A stretch of 64,000 bases of DNA from an uncultured Clostridia bacterium (GTDB lineage: Bacteria > Bacillota > Clostridia > Oscillospirales > Acutalibacteraceae): contig CAJFTS010000033.1 in NCBI GenBank assembly GCA_904420015.1, forward strand, positions 1-64,000. Reading direction: 5' to 3'. Positions 40,996 to 49,500 of the stretch are shown in pieces. Under the pieces are notes generated by a model. That model was not told the origin of the DNA. It made no database searches and saw nothing but the letters and a program-made list of their open reading frames with translations. How positions within the stretch are numbered: position 1 is the stretch's first letter; each line of letters begins with the position of its first letter. The translations under genes and the position numbers were made by a program.

Positions 40996-42357
40996 CTACT
41001 CCAAAGCGGCATGTTCCCGAGTGACGTTGGTCAGCCACTTTCCGCTGTGAACCCGCCGTACGCCGAAGAAAACCTTTACAAGTTCATCGCAAATCAGCAG
41101 CAGATAAACCACCGGCACGCTTAGGTGAAAGAAAAACGCGCCCAAGGACCCCAGCACCAGCGCCACACACCAAAGGGAGATGCCGTCGAGGTACATGCCG
41201 AACTTCGAATCGCCCCCGCCCCGCATGACGCCGATGATGGCGGTGGTATTAAACGACTGCAGTGGGGTATAAAAGGCGAGGATAAGCATCATAGCCATGG
41301 TATAGGACATAGCCGTGTCGGACAGGTCGTACATGCTGGCGATGAGAGGGCGGCAGAGCAGGATGATCCCCATGGCGGCGACGCCTGCAATGATTCCCAG
41401 CCGCATGAGGGATTTTGCCGCTCGTTTCGCATAATCCTGGTTACCAGCGCCGATGGCCTTGCCTACGATAACCGCGGTGGAATTGGCGATGCCGAACATG
41501 ACCACCGTCGCCAGCTGCTGTGCCACCTTGGCAATGGAGCTTGCCGCCACCGCCTCGCTGCCCATGTGACCGAGGATAACCGACTGCATGGATACCCCCA
41601 CCCCCCAGAACAGCTCATTGAGCAGAACCGGCGCCGCATACCGGCGGAAATCCCGCATCAGCACCCCGGCCCTTGCAAACAGGTAGGAGAATTTCAGCCG
41701 CACCGCCTTGTTGACAAAGACCGCATACAGCAAGGTCAGCACCGCTTCGAGCATCTTAACCGTCAGGGTGGCCGCAGCGGCGCCCGCGATGCCCATGCGG
41801 GGCGCGCCTAGGTTGCCGAAAACCAGCATCCAGTTTAAAAAGATATTGAGCACAAAGGATATGGAGTAAATCACCAGCGATACCGCAACCTTTTCCACAC
41901 TGCGGATGACGTTGAGATAAAGTATGGAAAACCCGGCAAACAGATAGGATATCCCCACAATGCGCAGGTACCGGACCCCTTCTGCGATAACCGCTTCATC
42001 GGGGGTAAAGATACGGAGCACGAATTCCGGGAAGCCCACCGCCGCCACGGTAAAGAGAGCGGATACCAACAGGGAAAACCGCAGCGCGATGCCGATAACC
42101 CGGCTGATGGCGTCCTTGTCCCCCTTTCCCCAATACTGTGCGGTCAGCACCGACGCCCCCGACGCCAAGCCGAACACGATAATGGTCAGGATAAACATCA
42201 GCTGATTGGCCAGCGACGCGCCCGATAAAGAGGTTTCCCCCAGCCAGCCGGTCATCATGGTGTCCGTCATGCCGACCCCTACATTCACCAGATTTTGTAA
42301 CGCCATCGGGATCACCAGGGAGAATACCATCCGATAAAAACCTTTTTCCTGCGCCAA
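40996..42357 (-). CDS. MATE-family efflux transporter
   Basis: MATE transporters export cationic drugs or metabolites against Na+ or H+. The 453-residue product has about twelve hydrophobic segments in two related halves, starting FSLVIPMALQNLVNVGVGMTDTMMTGWLGETSLSGASLANQLMF. The second half begins near APVLLNELFWGVGVSMQSVILGHMGSEAVAASSIA. This matches the family layout and length. It lies 21 nt downstream of a LysM protein gene on the same strand. The substrate is unknown. Confidence 0.93.
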   Translation of the reverse strand: MAQEKGFYRMVFSLVIPMALQNLVNVGVGMTDTMMTGWLGETSLSGASLANQLMFILTIIVFGLASGASVLTAQYWGKGDKDAISRVIGIALRFSLLVSALFTVAAVGFPEFVLRIFTPDEAVIAEGVRYLRIVGISYLFAGFSILYLNVIRSVEKVAVSLVIYSISFVLNIFLNWMLVFGNLGAPRMGIAGAAAATLTVKMLEAVLTLLYAVFVNKAVRLKFSYLFARAGVLMRDFRRYAAPVLLNELFWGVGVSMQSVILGHMGSEAVAASSIAKVAQQLATVVMFGIANSTAVIVGKAIGAGNQDYAKRAAKSLMRLGIIAGVAAMGIILLCRPLIASMYDLSDTAMSYTMAMMLILAFYTPLQSFNTTAIIGVMRGGGDSKFGMYLDGISLWCVALVLGSLGAFFFHLSVPVVYLLLICDELVKVFFGVRRVHSGKWLTNVTREHAALE

Positions 42358-42378
42358 TTCCTTTCTTCTTCCTTTCCT

Positions 42379-43410
42379 TTATGGCTGCGTTTGCGGCGGG
42401 ATCCACAGCGTAGTCCCAACGTAAACCCGGTTGGGATCCTCAATGCCGTTAACCCTGGCCAGCAGGTCCGCCCGGTCGGGCGAGCCGTAATACAATATAG
42501 AAATATCACCCAGCGTTTCGCCGGGCGCTACCTGGTGAAACACGCCGCAGTTCCCTTGCCCCGATTCCTCAAGCGCCTTTTCCAAAGCGGCGATGGCTTC
42601 GTCCTGCCGTTCTTTTTCCTCCCGCAGGGCGCTGTTTTCCTCTTGCAGCCCCTTCATCTCCTGCTCGAGCGCAGAAAGCCGCTCCTCTAGGGAACTGCGC
42701 TGCACCTGCCAGTCGTCCAACGCGGCCGGCTGGACGGGCGGGGCCATCCAATCGGCCGTATTCCACGCGGCCAGCCCCACCGCCGTCGCACACAGTATCA
42801 AGCTAAGGACACGCAGATGCTTGACCTGCCTTCGGTTCTTCTCAAGCTGTTCCACCAGCTGGGGCGGGATCGGCTGCTCCTGGGGCTCCTCCTTTTTAAC
42901 CGGCACCGCCAGCTGCACCTTATTGGACAGCAATACAAAGCCGGGCAGTGCAGTCAGCCCCTCTCTGCCGCACGAGTAGACCCGGCAGCGCCAGAGGTTC
43001 GGGTCCATCGCCAGCAAAACCTGTCCCCCTTCGCAAAAGCGGGTGGCGGCAATCTCCGCCGCACCGGCCGGCAGGCTGGCGCAGCCGTCGGGACAGGCAC
43101 AGCAAAAGCCCACCCGTACCAGGGGCCGGGAAAAGGATTGCTCCTCTTGGAGCATCGCCCGCCAGGCTTTTGCCGAGAGGGTCAACGTTGCAAAGTGCCA
43201 CTTGGCCTTTTTCGCCCGTTTGGCCTCGCTGATCACCACCCGGCTCTCCTGCCGGCTGCCGTAGAGAATCATCGGGAGCGCGGACTTGGAAAAGGCCTTC
43301 ATCAGCTTCTTGAGTACCTGTTTTTGAATATATACCTGCCACTCCCCATCGCTGAAGTTCCCCACTGCAGTTTCCTCGACCATGGGGTACCCCCCGGTTT
43401 CCTCTAGCAT
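42379..43410 (-). CDS. LysM-domain single-pass membrane protein
   Basis: The 343-residue protein has an N-terminal, probably cytoplasmic, domain with a Cys-rich stretch (VGFCCACPDGCASL). One transmembrane segment lies near residues 203-220 (LRVLSLILCATAVGLAAW). A coiled coil covers about 237-290 (LEERLSALEQEMKGLQEENSALREEKER). A C-terminal LysM domain (HQVAPGETLGDISILYYGSPDRADLLARVNGI) would bind peptidoglycan. AAGGAGGG precedes the ATG. It is likely co-transcribed with the MATE gene. I do not recognise the N-terminal domain. Confidence 0.88.
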   Translation of the reverse strand: MLEETGGYPMVEETAVGNFSDGEWQVYIQKQVLKKLMKAFSKSALPMILYGSRQESRVVISEAKRAKKAKWHFATLTLSAKAWRAMLQEEQSFSRPLVRVGFCCACPDGCASLPAGAAEIAATRFCEGGQVLLAMDPNLWRCRVYSCGREGLTALPGFVLLSNKVQLAVPVKKEEPQEQPIPPQLVEQLEKNRRQVKHLRVLSLILCATAVGLAAWNTADWMAPPVQPAALDDWQVQRSSLEERLSALEQEMKGLQEENSALREEKERQDEAIAALEKALEESGQGNCGVFHQVAPGETLGDISILYYGSPDRADLLARVNGIEDPNRVYVGTTLWIPPQTQP

Positions 43411-43547
43411 GCCGTTTCCCTCCTTCCGGCCGTATCCCTTTGCACTACGCCGCCTATTTTACACGATTTTAATATAGTACCATAAAATCCGGCTATTTCG
43501 CAACCATCCCGCCAGTCATTTCCCTTTCGATTGCCTTCCATTTATGG

Positions 43548-43553
43548 TATAAT
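43548..43553 (+). promoter_or_regulatory. Extended -10 promoter upstream of the Gfo/Idh/MocA gene
   Basis: TGGTATAAT lies about 85 nt before the gene. No convincing -35 is seen (TTTCGA at 17-nt spacing is poor). Confidence 0.5.
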
Positions 43554-43584
43554 AAACAAAAGCAGCCGCTGCTTCTATTGACGA

Positions 43585-43615
43585 AGGACGCCGTTCTTTT
43601 TTCGGCGTCCTTTTT
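43585..43615 (+). terminator. Intrinsic terminator within the Gfo/Idh/MocA leader
   Basis: AGGACGCCG pairs with CGGCGTCCT around a T-rich loop and is followed by TTTTT. It lies between the -10 box and the start codon, so it may act as an attenuator. Confidence 0.65.
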
Positions 43616-43633
43616 GGAAAGAAGGGATTTGTG

Positions 43634-44683
43634 ATGAAACCGATTCGTTGGGGCATTCTGGGCTGCGGCGCCATTGCCCACGCCTTTGCCGAGGCGGTCT
43701 TTCTGGTTCCTCATTGCCAGGTCTTGGCGGCGGGGTCACGCACCCTTGCCAAAGCCCGGTCCTTTGCCGCTTCCTACGGCATTGAGCGGGCCTACGGCAG
43801 CTACGAAGAGCTGGTAAACGACCCGCAGCTCGATGCCGTCTACATTGCCACCCCCCATTCCGAGCACGAGAAGCACACCTTACTGGCCCTGGCGGCGGGC
43901 AAGCATGTCCTTTGCGAGAAGGCCTTTGCCGCAAATGCCCAGCAGGGGAAACGAATGGTCGAGGAAGCCGAACGGCGGGGCCGGTTCTTGATGGAGGCCA
44001 TGTGGACCCGGTTCCTGCCGGTCTATGAGGAGATCCGAAAACAGGTAAAAGCAGGCGCCATCGGTGAAGTGACCATGGTAAAGGCGAACTTCTCCATCCG
44101 ATGTCCCGCCGATCCCGCCTCACGTCTGTACAACCCGCATCTGGCAGGCGGGGCGCTGCTGGATGTGGGAATTTATCCGCTCACCTTAGCGGCAATGGTA
44201 TTCGGCAGCCGGCCTTCAGCCATACAGACGGCCGCCTGCATGACCCCGCAAGGGGTGGACGGACAGAGTGTTGTCACGCTCGAATACGAACAGGGCCGCT
44301 TTGCCGTGCTGACAAGCGGGCTCAACCTTTCCAGCCCCAACGACGGCTTTTTGCTTGGGACCGACGGATACATTCAGATTCCCCGGTTTTGGGCGGCGGA
44401 TTCCTATTCCCTTTGCCGGGCGGATTCCAATACAGCCATAACCCACACCTGCGCCGTTTCCTCCTTCGACGACTACGGGGACAGGAAGGACAATCCGCAG
44501 TGTCAGTTGGTTGAGCGGTATCGGCATCGCTACGGCTATACCTATGAAATCCAGGAAGCCAACCGCTGTATCCGGCAAGGATTGCTCGCGTCCCCTCGGA
44601 TGCCGTGGAACGAATCCATCGCTATGCTTTCGCTGATGGATGCCATCCGGGCAAGGTGGGGCTTACGTTATCCGTTCGAATAA
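43634..44683 (+). CDS. Gfo/Idh/MocA-family NAD(P)-dependent oxidoreductase
   Basis: The 349-residue product has an N-terminal Rossmann fold (WGILGCGAIAHAFAEAV) and the family catalytic block DAVYIATPHSEHEKHTLLALAAGKHVLCEKAFA, where the EK(A/P) Lys is conserved. The C-terminal alpha/beta domain contains GGALLDVGIYPLTLAAMVFG, with the conserved Asp and Tyr. This arrangement fits sugar- or dihydrodiol-dehydrogenase-like members. The ATG at 43634 is used over the GTG at 43631. The substrate is unknown and neighbours give no hint. Confidence 0.9.
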   Translation: MKPIRWGILGCGAIAHAFAEAVFLVPHCQVLAAGSRTLAKARSFAASYGIERAYGSYEELVNDPQLDAVYIATPHSEHEKHTLLALAAGKHVLCEKAFAANAQQGKRMVEEAERRGRFLMEAMWTRFLPVYEEIRKQVKAGAIGEVTMVKANFSIRCPADPASRLYNPHLAGGALLDVGIYPLTLAAMVFGSRPSAIQTAACMTPQGVDGQSVVTLEYEQGRFAVLTSGLNLSSPNDGFLLGTDGYIQIPRFWAADSYSLCRADSNTAITHTCAVSSFDDYGDRKDNPQCQLVERYRHRYGYTYEIQEANRCIRQGLLASPRMPWNESIAMLSLMDAIRARWGLRYPFE

Positions 44684-44689
44684 AACAAA

Positions 44690-44722
44690 AAGCCGGGTAA
44701 ACGGTTCTCCGTTTGTCCGGCT
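44690..44722. terminator. Bidirectional intrinsic terminator
   Basis: AAGCCGG and CCGGCTT form the base of a hairpin with an inner TAAACGG/CCGTTTG stem. It lies between the convergent oxidoreductase and SLOG genes. Confidence 0.82.
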
Positions 44723-44726
44723 TCTT

Positions 44727-45191
44727 TTATCCGATACAAATGACGTTGACTTCCTTGTTCATAGACCTGGCCATCTCAATTGCAATCGGTAATTCTCCTT
44801 TTTCGGTTGGGCTGATTACCACAATCAGCCGATTTGCTTTTTTTATGCAAGCTTCGTTTCGCTTCCGATAGCATCCGGTATAATAACGATCCTTTAAAAT
44901 GTGTACCTGATCGCACTGACTCAATAGCTCCTGCAAATACTTGTCTTTTTCCATGCTGCGGTTGGCAAAGGCCAGAACCGCTTCCAAAGTTATATTTTCT
45001 TGCTGTAATTTTTGTTCAATCACAATCTCTGCCGCCATCATGCCGATTTCAAAGTCAAACCCAATTAAAAAACGGCGATATCCCATTTGGACCGCATCGG
45101 TAATCTCTTCTCTTAATCGACCCTCGATATAACCTATATTTTCCCGTTTAAATTCTCGTTTTCCCAGAATAAAGGCGGTTTTTTCCGTCAT
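44727..45191 (-). CDS. DUF1273 / YpsA-like SLOG-domain protein
   Basis: The 154-residue protein resembles the DUF1273/YpsA branch of the SLOG superfamily, Rossmann-like proteins proposed to bind nucleotide-derived ligands. Segments include MGYRRFLIGFDFEIGMMAAEIVIEQK and the C-terminal KKANRLIVVISPTEKGELPIAIEMA. The ATG at 45191 has AAGGGGGTGAG upstream. It is divergent from a ribbon-helix-helix gene in an AT-rich patch. The function is unproven; SLOG proteins occur both in housekeeping and in defence contexts. Confidence 0.78.
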   Translation of the reverse strand: MTEKTAFILGKREFKRENIGYIEGRLREEITDAVQMGYRRFLIGFDFEIGMMAAEIVIEQKLQQENITLEAVLAFANRSMEKDKYLQELLSQCDQVHILKDRYYTGCYRKRNEACIKKANRLIVVISPTEKGELPIAIEMARSMNKEVNVICIG

Positions 45192-45288
45192 TTTCTCACC
45201 CCCTTGAACACAAAATATAACATAAATCATAATATATCAACATGTTTTATGTTAAGGTAAAATGCAATTAGGAAAGCGGGTGGGTGTT

Positions 45289-45492
45289 ATGAATAATAAT
45301 AAAAAGTTAAAGATCACCTCCAAGCCGCCGAAGGGCGACGACGGACATCGAGTTTTCTCCATCCGAATCAAGGATGAGCTTTATGGAAAATTGGAAATGC
45401 TTGCGGCGAATTCAAATCGATCGAGAAATGAAATCATCGGCATCCTTCTGGACTATGCGGTGAACAACTGTGAAATCGAATCAAAGGGATAA
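45289..45492 (+). CDS. Ribbon-helix-helix DNA-binding protein
   Basis: The 67-residue protein has a basic N-terminal tail (KKLKITSKPPKGDDGH) and an Arc/MetJ-type fold. The strand FSIRIKDEL is followed by two helices (YGKLEMLAANSN and SRNEIIGILLDYAVNN). Such small proteins are often plasmid or integrative-element regulators. The ATG at 45289 follows GGGTGGGTG. It is divergent from the SLOG gene and followed by its own terminator, so it may regulate that gap. Confidence 0.8.
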   Translation: MNNNKKLKITSKPPKGDDGHRVFSIRIKDELYGKLEMLAANSNRSRNEIIGILLDYAVNNCEIESKG

Positions 45493-45542
45493 GCTCTGTT
45501 TTGCCATAGTTCGCAAAAAATTTCTTATTTCATAAAATTAAC

Positions 45543-45582
45543 GAGCTTTTGTTCGATAAAAACTCGAACAAAGGCTCCTTTT
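45543..45582 (+). terminator. Intrinsic terminator after the RHH gene
   Basis: A 14-bp stem GAGCTTTTGTTCGA/TCGAACAAAGGCTC with one G-U pair is followed by CTTTTTA. Confidence 0.82.
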
Positions 45583-45750
45583 TATTCGATACCATCACAT
45601 TTTAATTCCATTTTTTATTACTAGTGGAATTATATCACACGGATTACTCCTATGCAACATTAAATTACCCCTACCGTAATATTGCCCTAAATAAGTATAT
45701 TTTCATCTCCTAAGCCGCTACAATGCGATAAGAAAAGGAGGTGAAAGGAA

Positions 45751-45963
45751 ATGATTCGTATCAAAATTGCTGAATTACTGGCGAAAAATAAGCTGACCCA
45801 AAAACAGCTTTCCGCGTTGACTGGTATTCGTGCGGCCACAATCTCCAAAATGCGCTACGAGGAAAACAAACGTATAAGTATTCAGCAAATTAATAATTTA
45901 TGCAAAGTTCTCCAGTGTCAAGTCGGCGATATCTTGGAGTATGTGGAAGACGAGGAAGCGTAA
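45751..45963 (+). CDS. Small Cro/CI-type (XRE) HTH regulator
   Basis: This 70-residue protein is almost entirely a helix-turn-helix (IAELLAKNKLTQKQLSALTGIRAATISKMRY...ISIQQINNLCKVLQCQVGDILEYV). It resembles YozG-like small XRE regulators. AAAGGAGGTG lies nine nt before the ATG, a very strong ribosome-binding site. The 170 nt upstream are AT-rich and hold no clear promoter pair. It is the third small regulator in this patch, and its target is unknown. Confidence 0.88.
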   Translation: MIRIKIAELLAKNKLTQKQLSALTGIRAATISKMRYEENKRISIQQINNLCKVLQCQVGDILEYVEDEEA

Positions 45964-45982
45964 CCCAAAATCTGCCCTTTGC

Positions 45983-46026
45983 AAAAACCGCTCTGCCTGG
46001 AATCAATGCCGGGCAGAGCGGTTTTT
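45983..46026. terminator. Bidirectional intrinsic terminator
   Basis: A 15-bp stem AAAAACCGCTCTGCC and complement with flanking A and T runs separates the XRE and the convergent Rrf2 gene. Confidence 0.9.
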
Positions 46027-46033
46027 CACTATT

Positions 46034-46447
46034 TTATTTCTGTTTTTTGCTATTGTTTATGTCGAAAAAGGTAACGGAATTCAATTTGTCTTGCACCATC
46101 AGGGAAATATCCCCGAACACGCCCCGGTAGGGACATTCCCCCTCCGGCACCCGGCTGCACGGATACCCTTCGCTTAAGCAGCGGCTGAATTGATAGGGCC
46201 CTTCCACCGTCTCGATCACATCCTTGAGGGTGATCTCAGAAGGGTCCTTCGCCAGCACATAGCCGCCCTTGGCTCCTTTAAAGGATTGGACAATCCCGCT
46301 GGACACCAGCTTGCGCAAAATCTTCAGAGAAAACCGCAGCGACACGCAGGTGCAATCCGCTATCTTTTGCGCGTCCATGCGCTGGGAAGCATTTACCAGG
46401 CAATTCACAATCCGAATCGCATAGTCGGCCTCCAATGTAATATGCAT
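46034..46447 (-). CDS. Rrf2-family transcriptional regulator
   Basis: The 137-residue protein has the Rrf2 winged helix (MHITLEADYAIRIVNCLVNASQ...FSLKILRKLVSSGIVQSFKGAKGGYVLAKDPSEITLKDVIETVEG). The regulatory segment has three Cys (CLSEGYPCSRVPEGEC), the position used for Fe-S ligands in IscR and NsrR. GAGGTG stands seven nt before the ATG at 46447. An inverted repeat overlaps its own -10 box, suggesting autoregulation. It probably senses Fe-S or redox status (inference). Confidence 0.9.
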   Translation of the reverse strand: MHITLEADYAIRIVNCLVNASQRMDAQKIADCTCVSLRFSLKILRKLVSSGIVQSFKGAKGGYVLAKDPSEITLKDVIETVEGPYQFSRCLSEGYPCSRVPEGECPYRGVFGDISLMVQDKLNSVTFFDINNSKKQK

Positions 46448-46469
46448 AATGCGGCACCTCACAGCAAAT

Positions 46470-46520
46470 ATATACTAAAATAATATACTTTAGTGTATCC
46501 TATTCCCATATCGCTGTCAA
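46470..46520 (-). promoter_or_regulatory. Rrf2 gene promoter with overlapping operator
   Basis: On the minus strand a perfect TTGACA and TACACT are separated by 17 nt. An inverted repeat ACTAAA-9 nt-TTTAGT (46474-46494), extended by near-matching flanks, covers the -10. This is the layout expected for self-repression by Rrf2. Confidence 0.75.
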
Positions 46521-46542
46521 GTGGAAATGAAAGCAAACCGCC

Positions 46543-47631
46543 TTAATCCAGGAAATCCTTGAGCTTTTTGCTACGGCTGGGATGACGGAGCTTACGCAGG
46601 GCCTTGGCCTCGATTTGACGGATACGTTCACGGGTAACGTTAAATTCTTTGCCTACCTCCTCAAGGGTACGGGAACGCCCGTCCTCCAGGCCGAAGCGCA
46701 AACGAAGCACTTTTTCCTCCCGGGTCGTCAGCGTCCCCAGCACATCGGCCAGCTGCTCGCGCAGAAGGGTATGGGACGCAGCCTCCGCCGGAGCGGGCGC
46801 ATCGTCATCGGGGATGAAATCCCCCAAATGACTGTCCTCCTCCTCGCCGATGGGCGTTTCCAGCGATACCGGCTCCTGCGCCACCCGCATAATCTCGCGG
46901 ACCTTGGCCACCGGCATGTCCAGCTCGAAGGCGATCTCGTCGGCGGTGGGCTCGTGGCCGTTTTTGTGCAGCAGCTGGCTGCTGACCTTTTTGACCTTAT
47001 TGATGGTTTCCACCATGTGCACCGGGATGCGGATGGTTCTGGCCTGGTCGGCAATGGCACGGGTGATGGCCTGACGGATCCACCAGGTGGCATAGGTGGA
47101 GAATTTAAAGCCCTTGGTATAGTCAAACTTTTCCACCGCCTTAATCAGGCCCAGGTTCCCCTCCTGAATGAGGTCCAAAAACTGCATCCCCCGGCCCACA
47201 TAACGCTTGGCGATGCTGACCACCAGCCGCAGGTTCGCCTCCGACAGCCGCTTACGGGCGCTCACATCTCCCAGGGCGATGCGTTTGGCGAGCTCCACCT
47301 CTTCCTCAGAGGTGAGGAGAGGCACGCGGCCGATCTCTTTGAGATAGACCTTGACCGGGTCGTCAATGGCGATGCCCTCGGTGGAAAGGGCCTGCTCCAA
47401 GTCCTCCTGGACCGGCTCGGGGTTTGTCAGATCCAGGTCCACCATGGCCGGATCGTCCTCGATGACCTCAATGTTCTGGCTTTCAAACATCTCGTACATT
47501 TTTTCGAGCTGCTCGGTATCAAAATCCAGATCGTCAATGACGTCGAGAATTTCCTGCATGGTGAGCTTTCCCTTGCTCTTGCCCATGTCAATGAGTTCCC
47601 GGAACGCAGATTTCTTGTCAACGGCTCCCAT
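46543..47631 (-). CDS. rpoD: Primary sigma factor RpoD/SigA
   Basis: This is the housekeeping sigma factor of RNA polymerase. The 362-residue product has a short region 1.1 and then region 1.2-2 ([73 protein letters not shown]). Region 3 and region 4 ([30 protein letters not shown]) follow. The track ORF extends to 47916 inside dnaG, but the ATG at 47631 is the only one matching the family start. It begins two nt after the dnaG stop, so translation is coupled. Confidence 0.96.
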   Translation of the reverse strand: MGAVDKKSAFRELIDMGKSKGKLTMQEILDVIDDLDFDTEQLEKMYEMFESQNIEVIEDDPAMVDLDLTNPEPVQEDLEQALSTEGIAIDDPVKVYLKEIGRVPLLTSEEEVELAKRIALGDVSARKRLSEANLRLVVSIAKRYVGRGMQFLDLIQEGNLGLIKAVEKFDYTKGFKFSTYATWWIRQAITRAIADQARTIRIPVHMVETINKVKKVSSQLLHKNGHEPTADEIAFELDMPVAKVREIMRVAQEPVSLETPIGEEEDSHLGDFIPDDDAPAPAEAASHTLLREQLADVLGTLTTREEKVLRLRFGLEDGRSRTLEEVGKEFNVTRERIRQIEAKALRKLRHPSRSKKLKDFLD

Positions 47632-47633
47632 AG

Positions 47634-49436
47634 TTATGTGATACTCCCTTTCTTTTTTTGCTCCGCTAGCTTCGCGCCAAAGGCCGCGAATTCCTCTTTC
47701 GTCATGGACGCAACGTCCTTTGCCCTCGCCTTCTCCCCTTCGATGAGAAGGGTCTCTATATCTTCTTCCAGCTCCTGGGCGGAATAGAGCGCCCCGGTAT
47801 TGGGCAAAAGGGCCTGGCGTTTGACCGCCGCAGCGGTTACCGCCCCGATCTCTTCCGCCGTAAACGCGGCCCCCATGTCCGCCAGGATCACCGACAAATC
47901 GGACATGCCTGCACAAATCCGGGCCGCCACCGCCTCATAAACCCGGCGGTTGAATTCCGTCAGGAAGGAGCTGGGCGTCAGCCTTTCCTGCACCCGAGGC
48001 AAATAATCCGGATTGGCCAGCAGGATGGCAATGATGCCTTCTTCCGCTTTTGCGGCCCTTGGGAACTTCGCCCGCTCGGGGTTGACCCGGTCGGTAAAGC
48101 CCGCGGCCTCCTTCTGGATCTCCCGGAACTGGGCCCGCGACTGTGCCGCGGCCTTTTTCCGGGCCAGCTGCTTCATCTGCTCGAGGATGCTGTCCTTGGA
48201 GATGGACAGCTCGTTTGCCAGCTTGGTAACGTACAAATCCCGTTCGATGACGTCGTGCAGGTCCAAAAGCACCCGCACCGCCCGCTTGGCATATTCGTAC
48301 TTGCCTTCCGGCGTCTCCAGATTCAGCCCTTCCCGGCAGCCGGCCAGCCGGTACTCCATGTCGTTGCCCGACTGGGCAAGCAGGAGGGAAAACCGTTCCG
48401 GCCCGAACCGGCGCAGAAATTCGTCCGGGTCCTTGCCCTGGGGCAAGGTAAGCATCCGCACCTTCAGCCCCGCCGCGCGCAGGATGTCGATATCCCGGTT
48501 CGCCGCTTTGCGACCTGCTTCATCCGCGTCCCCTGCTACAATAACCTCACCTGCATACCGCGCCATCAGACGGGCTTGGTCGGGGGTCAAGGCGGTGCCC
48601 AAGGCAGCCACGGCATTTTTAAACCCCGCCTGGTGCATGGCGATGACATCCATATACCCTTCGGCGAGAATCAGCGTCCCGTCGGCCTCATTCTTGGCTA
48701 GGTTCATAGCGTAGAGATGGCGTGTCTTTTTATAGACCAGCGTATCGGCGGTGTTGAGGTATTTGGGCTTGCTGTCGTCGAGGACACGGCCGCCGAAGCC
48801 GATGACCCCGCCGCGCAGGTCGATAATCGGATAGATCACCCGGTTGCGAAACTTGTCATAATAGCCGCCCCGCCGCCCGGCGATCGCCACATCGGCCAAC
48901 TGCAGCTCTTCCGGGCGAAAGCCCTTTCCCCGCAGATGCTTGAGAAGGGCGTCCCAAGAATCGGGCGCATATCCGAGGCCGAACCGGCGGATAATTCCAT
49001 CGGATAGCCCCCGGCTGCGAAAGTATTGAAGGCCTGCCTGCCCGGCGGGAGAAATCAGGGTGGCGTAAAAAAAGCGTGCCGCCTCCCGATTGATCTCCAG
49101 GATACGCGCGCGCATCTTGGCCTGGCCGTCGTCCTGGGTATCCTCCGGCATATGCATTCCCGCCCGGTCGGCTAAAAAACGGACGGCCTCTATATAGTCC
49201 AAATTCTCGATGCGGCGGATAAAGTTGACCACATCCCCCGCTGCGCCGCAGCCGAAGCAGAAGAAGGAATTGGTTTCCGGATAGAGGGTAAAGGAGGGCG
49301 TCTTTTCCCCATGAAAGGGGCATAGCCCCACCAGGTTGCGGCCCCTCCGCCGCAGGTTGACATAGCTGGCAACCACGCTTTCAATGTCGTTTCTTGCCTT
49401 GAGCTCCGTCAGGAAGCTTTCCGGCAGCCGCGCCAT
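47634..49436 (-). CDS. dnaG: DNA primase DnaG
   Basis: DnaG makes the RNA primers for replication. The 600-residue product has the N-terminal CHC2 zinc finger ([29 protein letters not shown]), the catalytic core with the TOPRIM motif [15 protein letters not shown] and [14 protein letters not shown], and the C-terminal helicase-binding region. The ATG at 49436 follows AAAGGAGGAGGT; the track's longer version is not supported. It stands between dgt and rpoD on the same strand, the usual clostridial macromolecular-synthesis operon. Confidence 0.96.
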   Translation of the reverse strand: MARLPESFLTELKARNDIESVVASYVNLRRRGRNLVGLCPFHGEKTPSFTLYPETNSFFCFGCGAAGDVVNFIRRIENLDYIEAVRFLADRAGMHMPEDTQDDGQAKMRARILEINREAARFFYATLISPAGQAGLQYFRSRGLSDGIIRRFGLGYAPDSWDALLKHLRGKGFRPEELQLADVAIAGRRGGYYDKFRNRVIYPIIDLRGGVIGFGGRVLDDSKPKYLNTADTLVYKKTRHLYAMNLAKNEADGTLILAEGYMDVIAMHQAGFKNAVAALGTALTPDQARLMARYAGEVIVAGDADEAGRKAANRDIDILRAAGLKVRMLTLPQGKDPDEFLRRFGPERFSLLLAQSGNDMEYRLAGCREGLNLETPEGKYEYAKRAVRVLLDLHDVIERDLYVTKLANELSISKDSILEQMKQLARKKAAAQSRAQFREIQKEAAGFTDRVNPERAKFPRAAKAEEGIIAILLANPDYLPRVQERLTPSSFLTEFNRRVYEAVAARICAGMSDLSVILADMGAAFTAEEIGAVTAAAVKRQALLPNTGALYSAQELEEDIETLLIEGEKARAKDVASMTKEEFAAFGAKLAEQKKKGSIT

Positions 49437-49500
49437 AAGCCGCACCTCCTCCTTTATTTCATGCGATCGTTTTATTTTTCCGAATTCGTCCCCATCTATA

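Noticed and set aside
46582-47787. 401-codon plus-strand ORF antisense to rpoD
   Set aside because: Mirror of rpoD; no motifs or ribosome-binding site.
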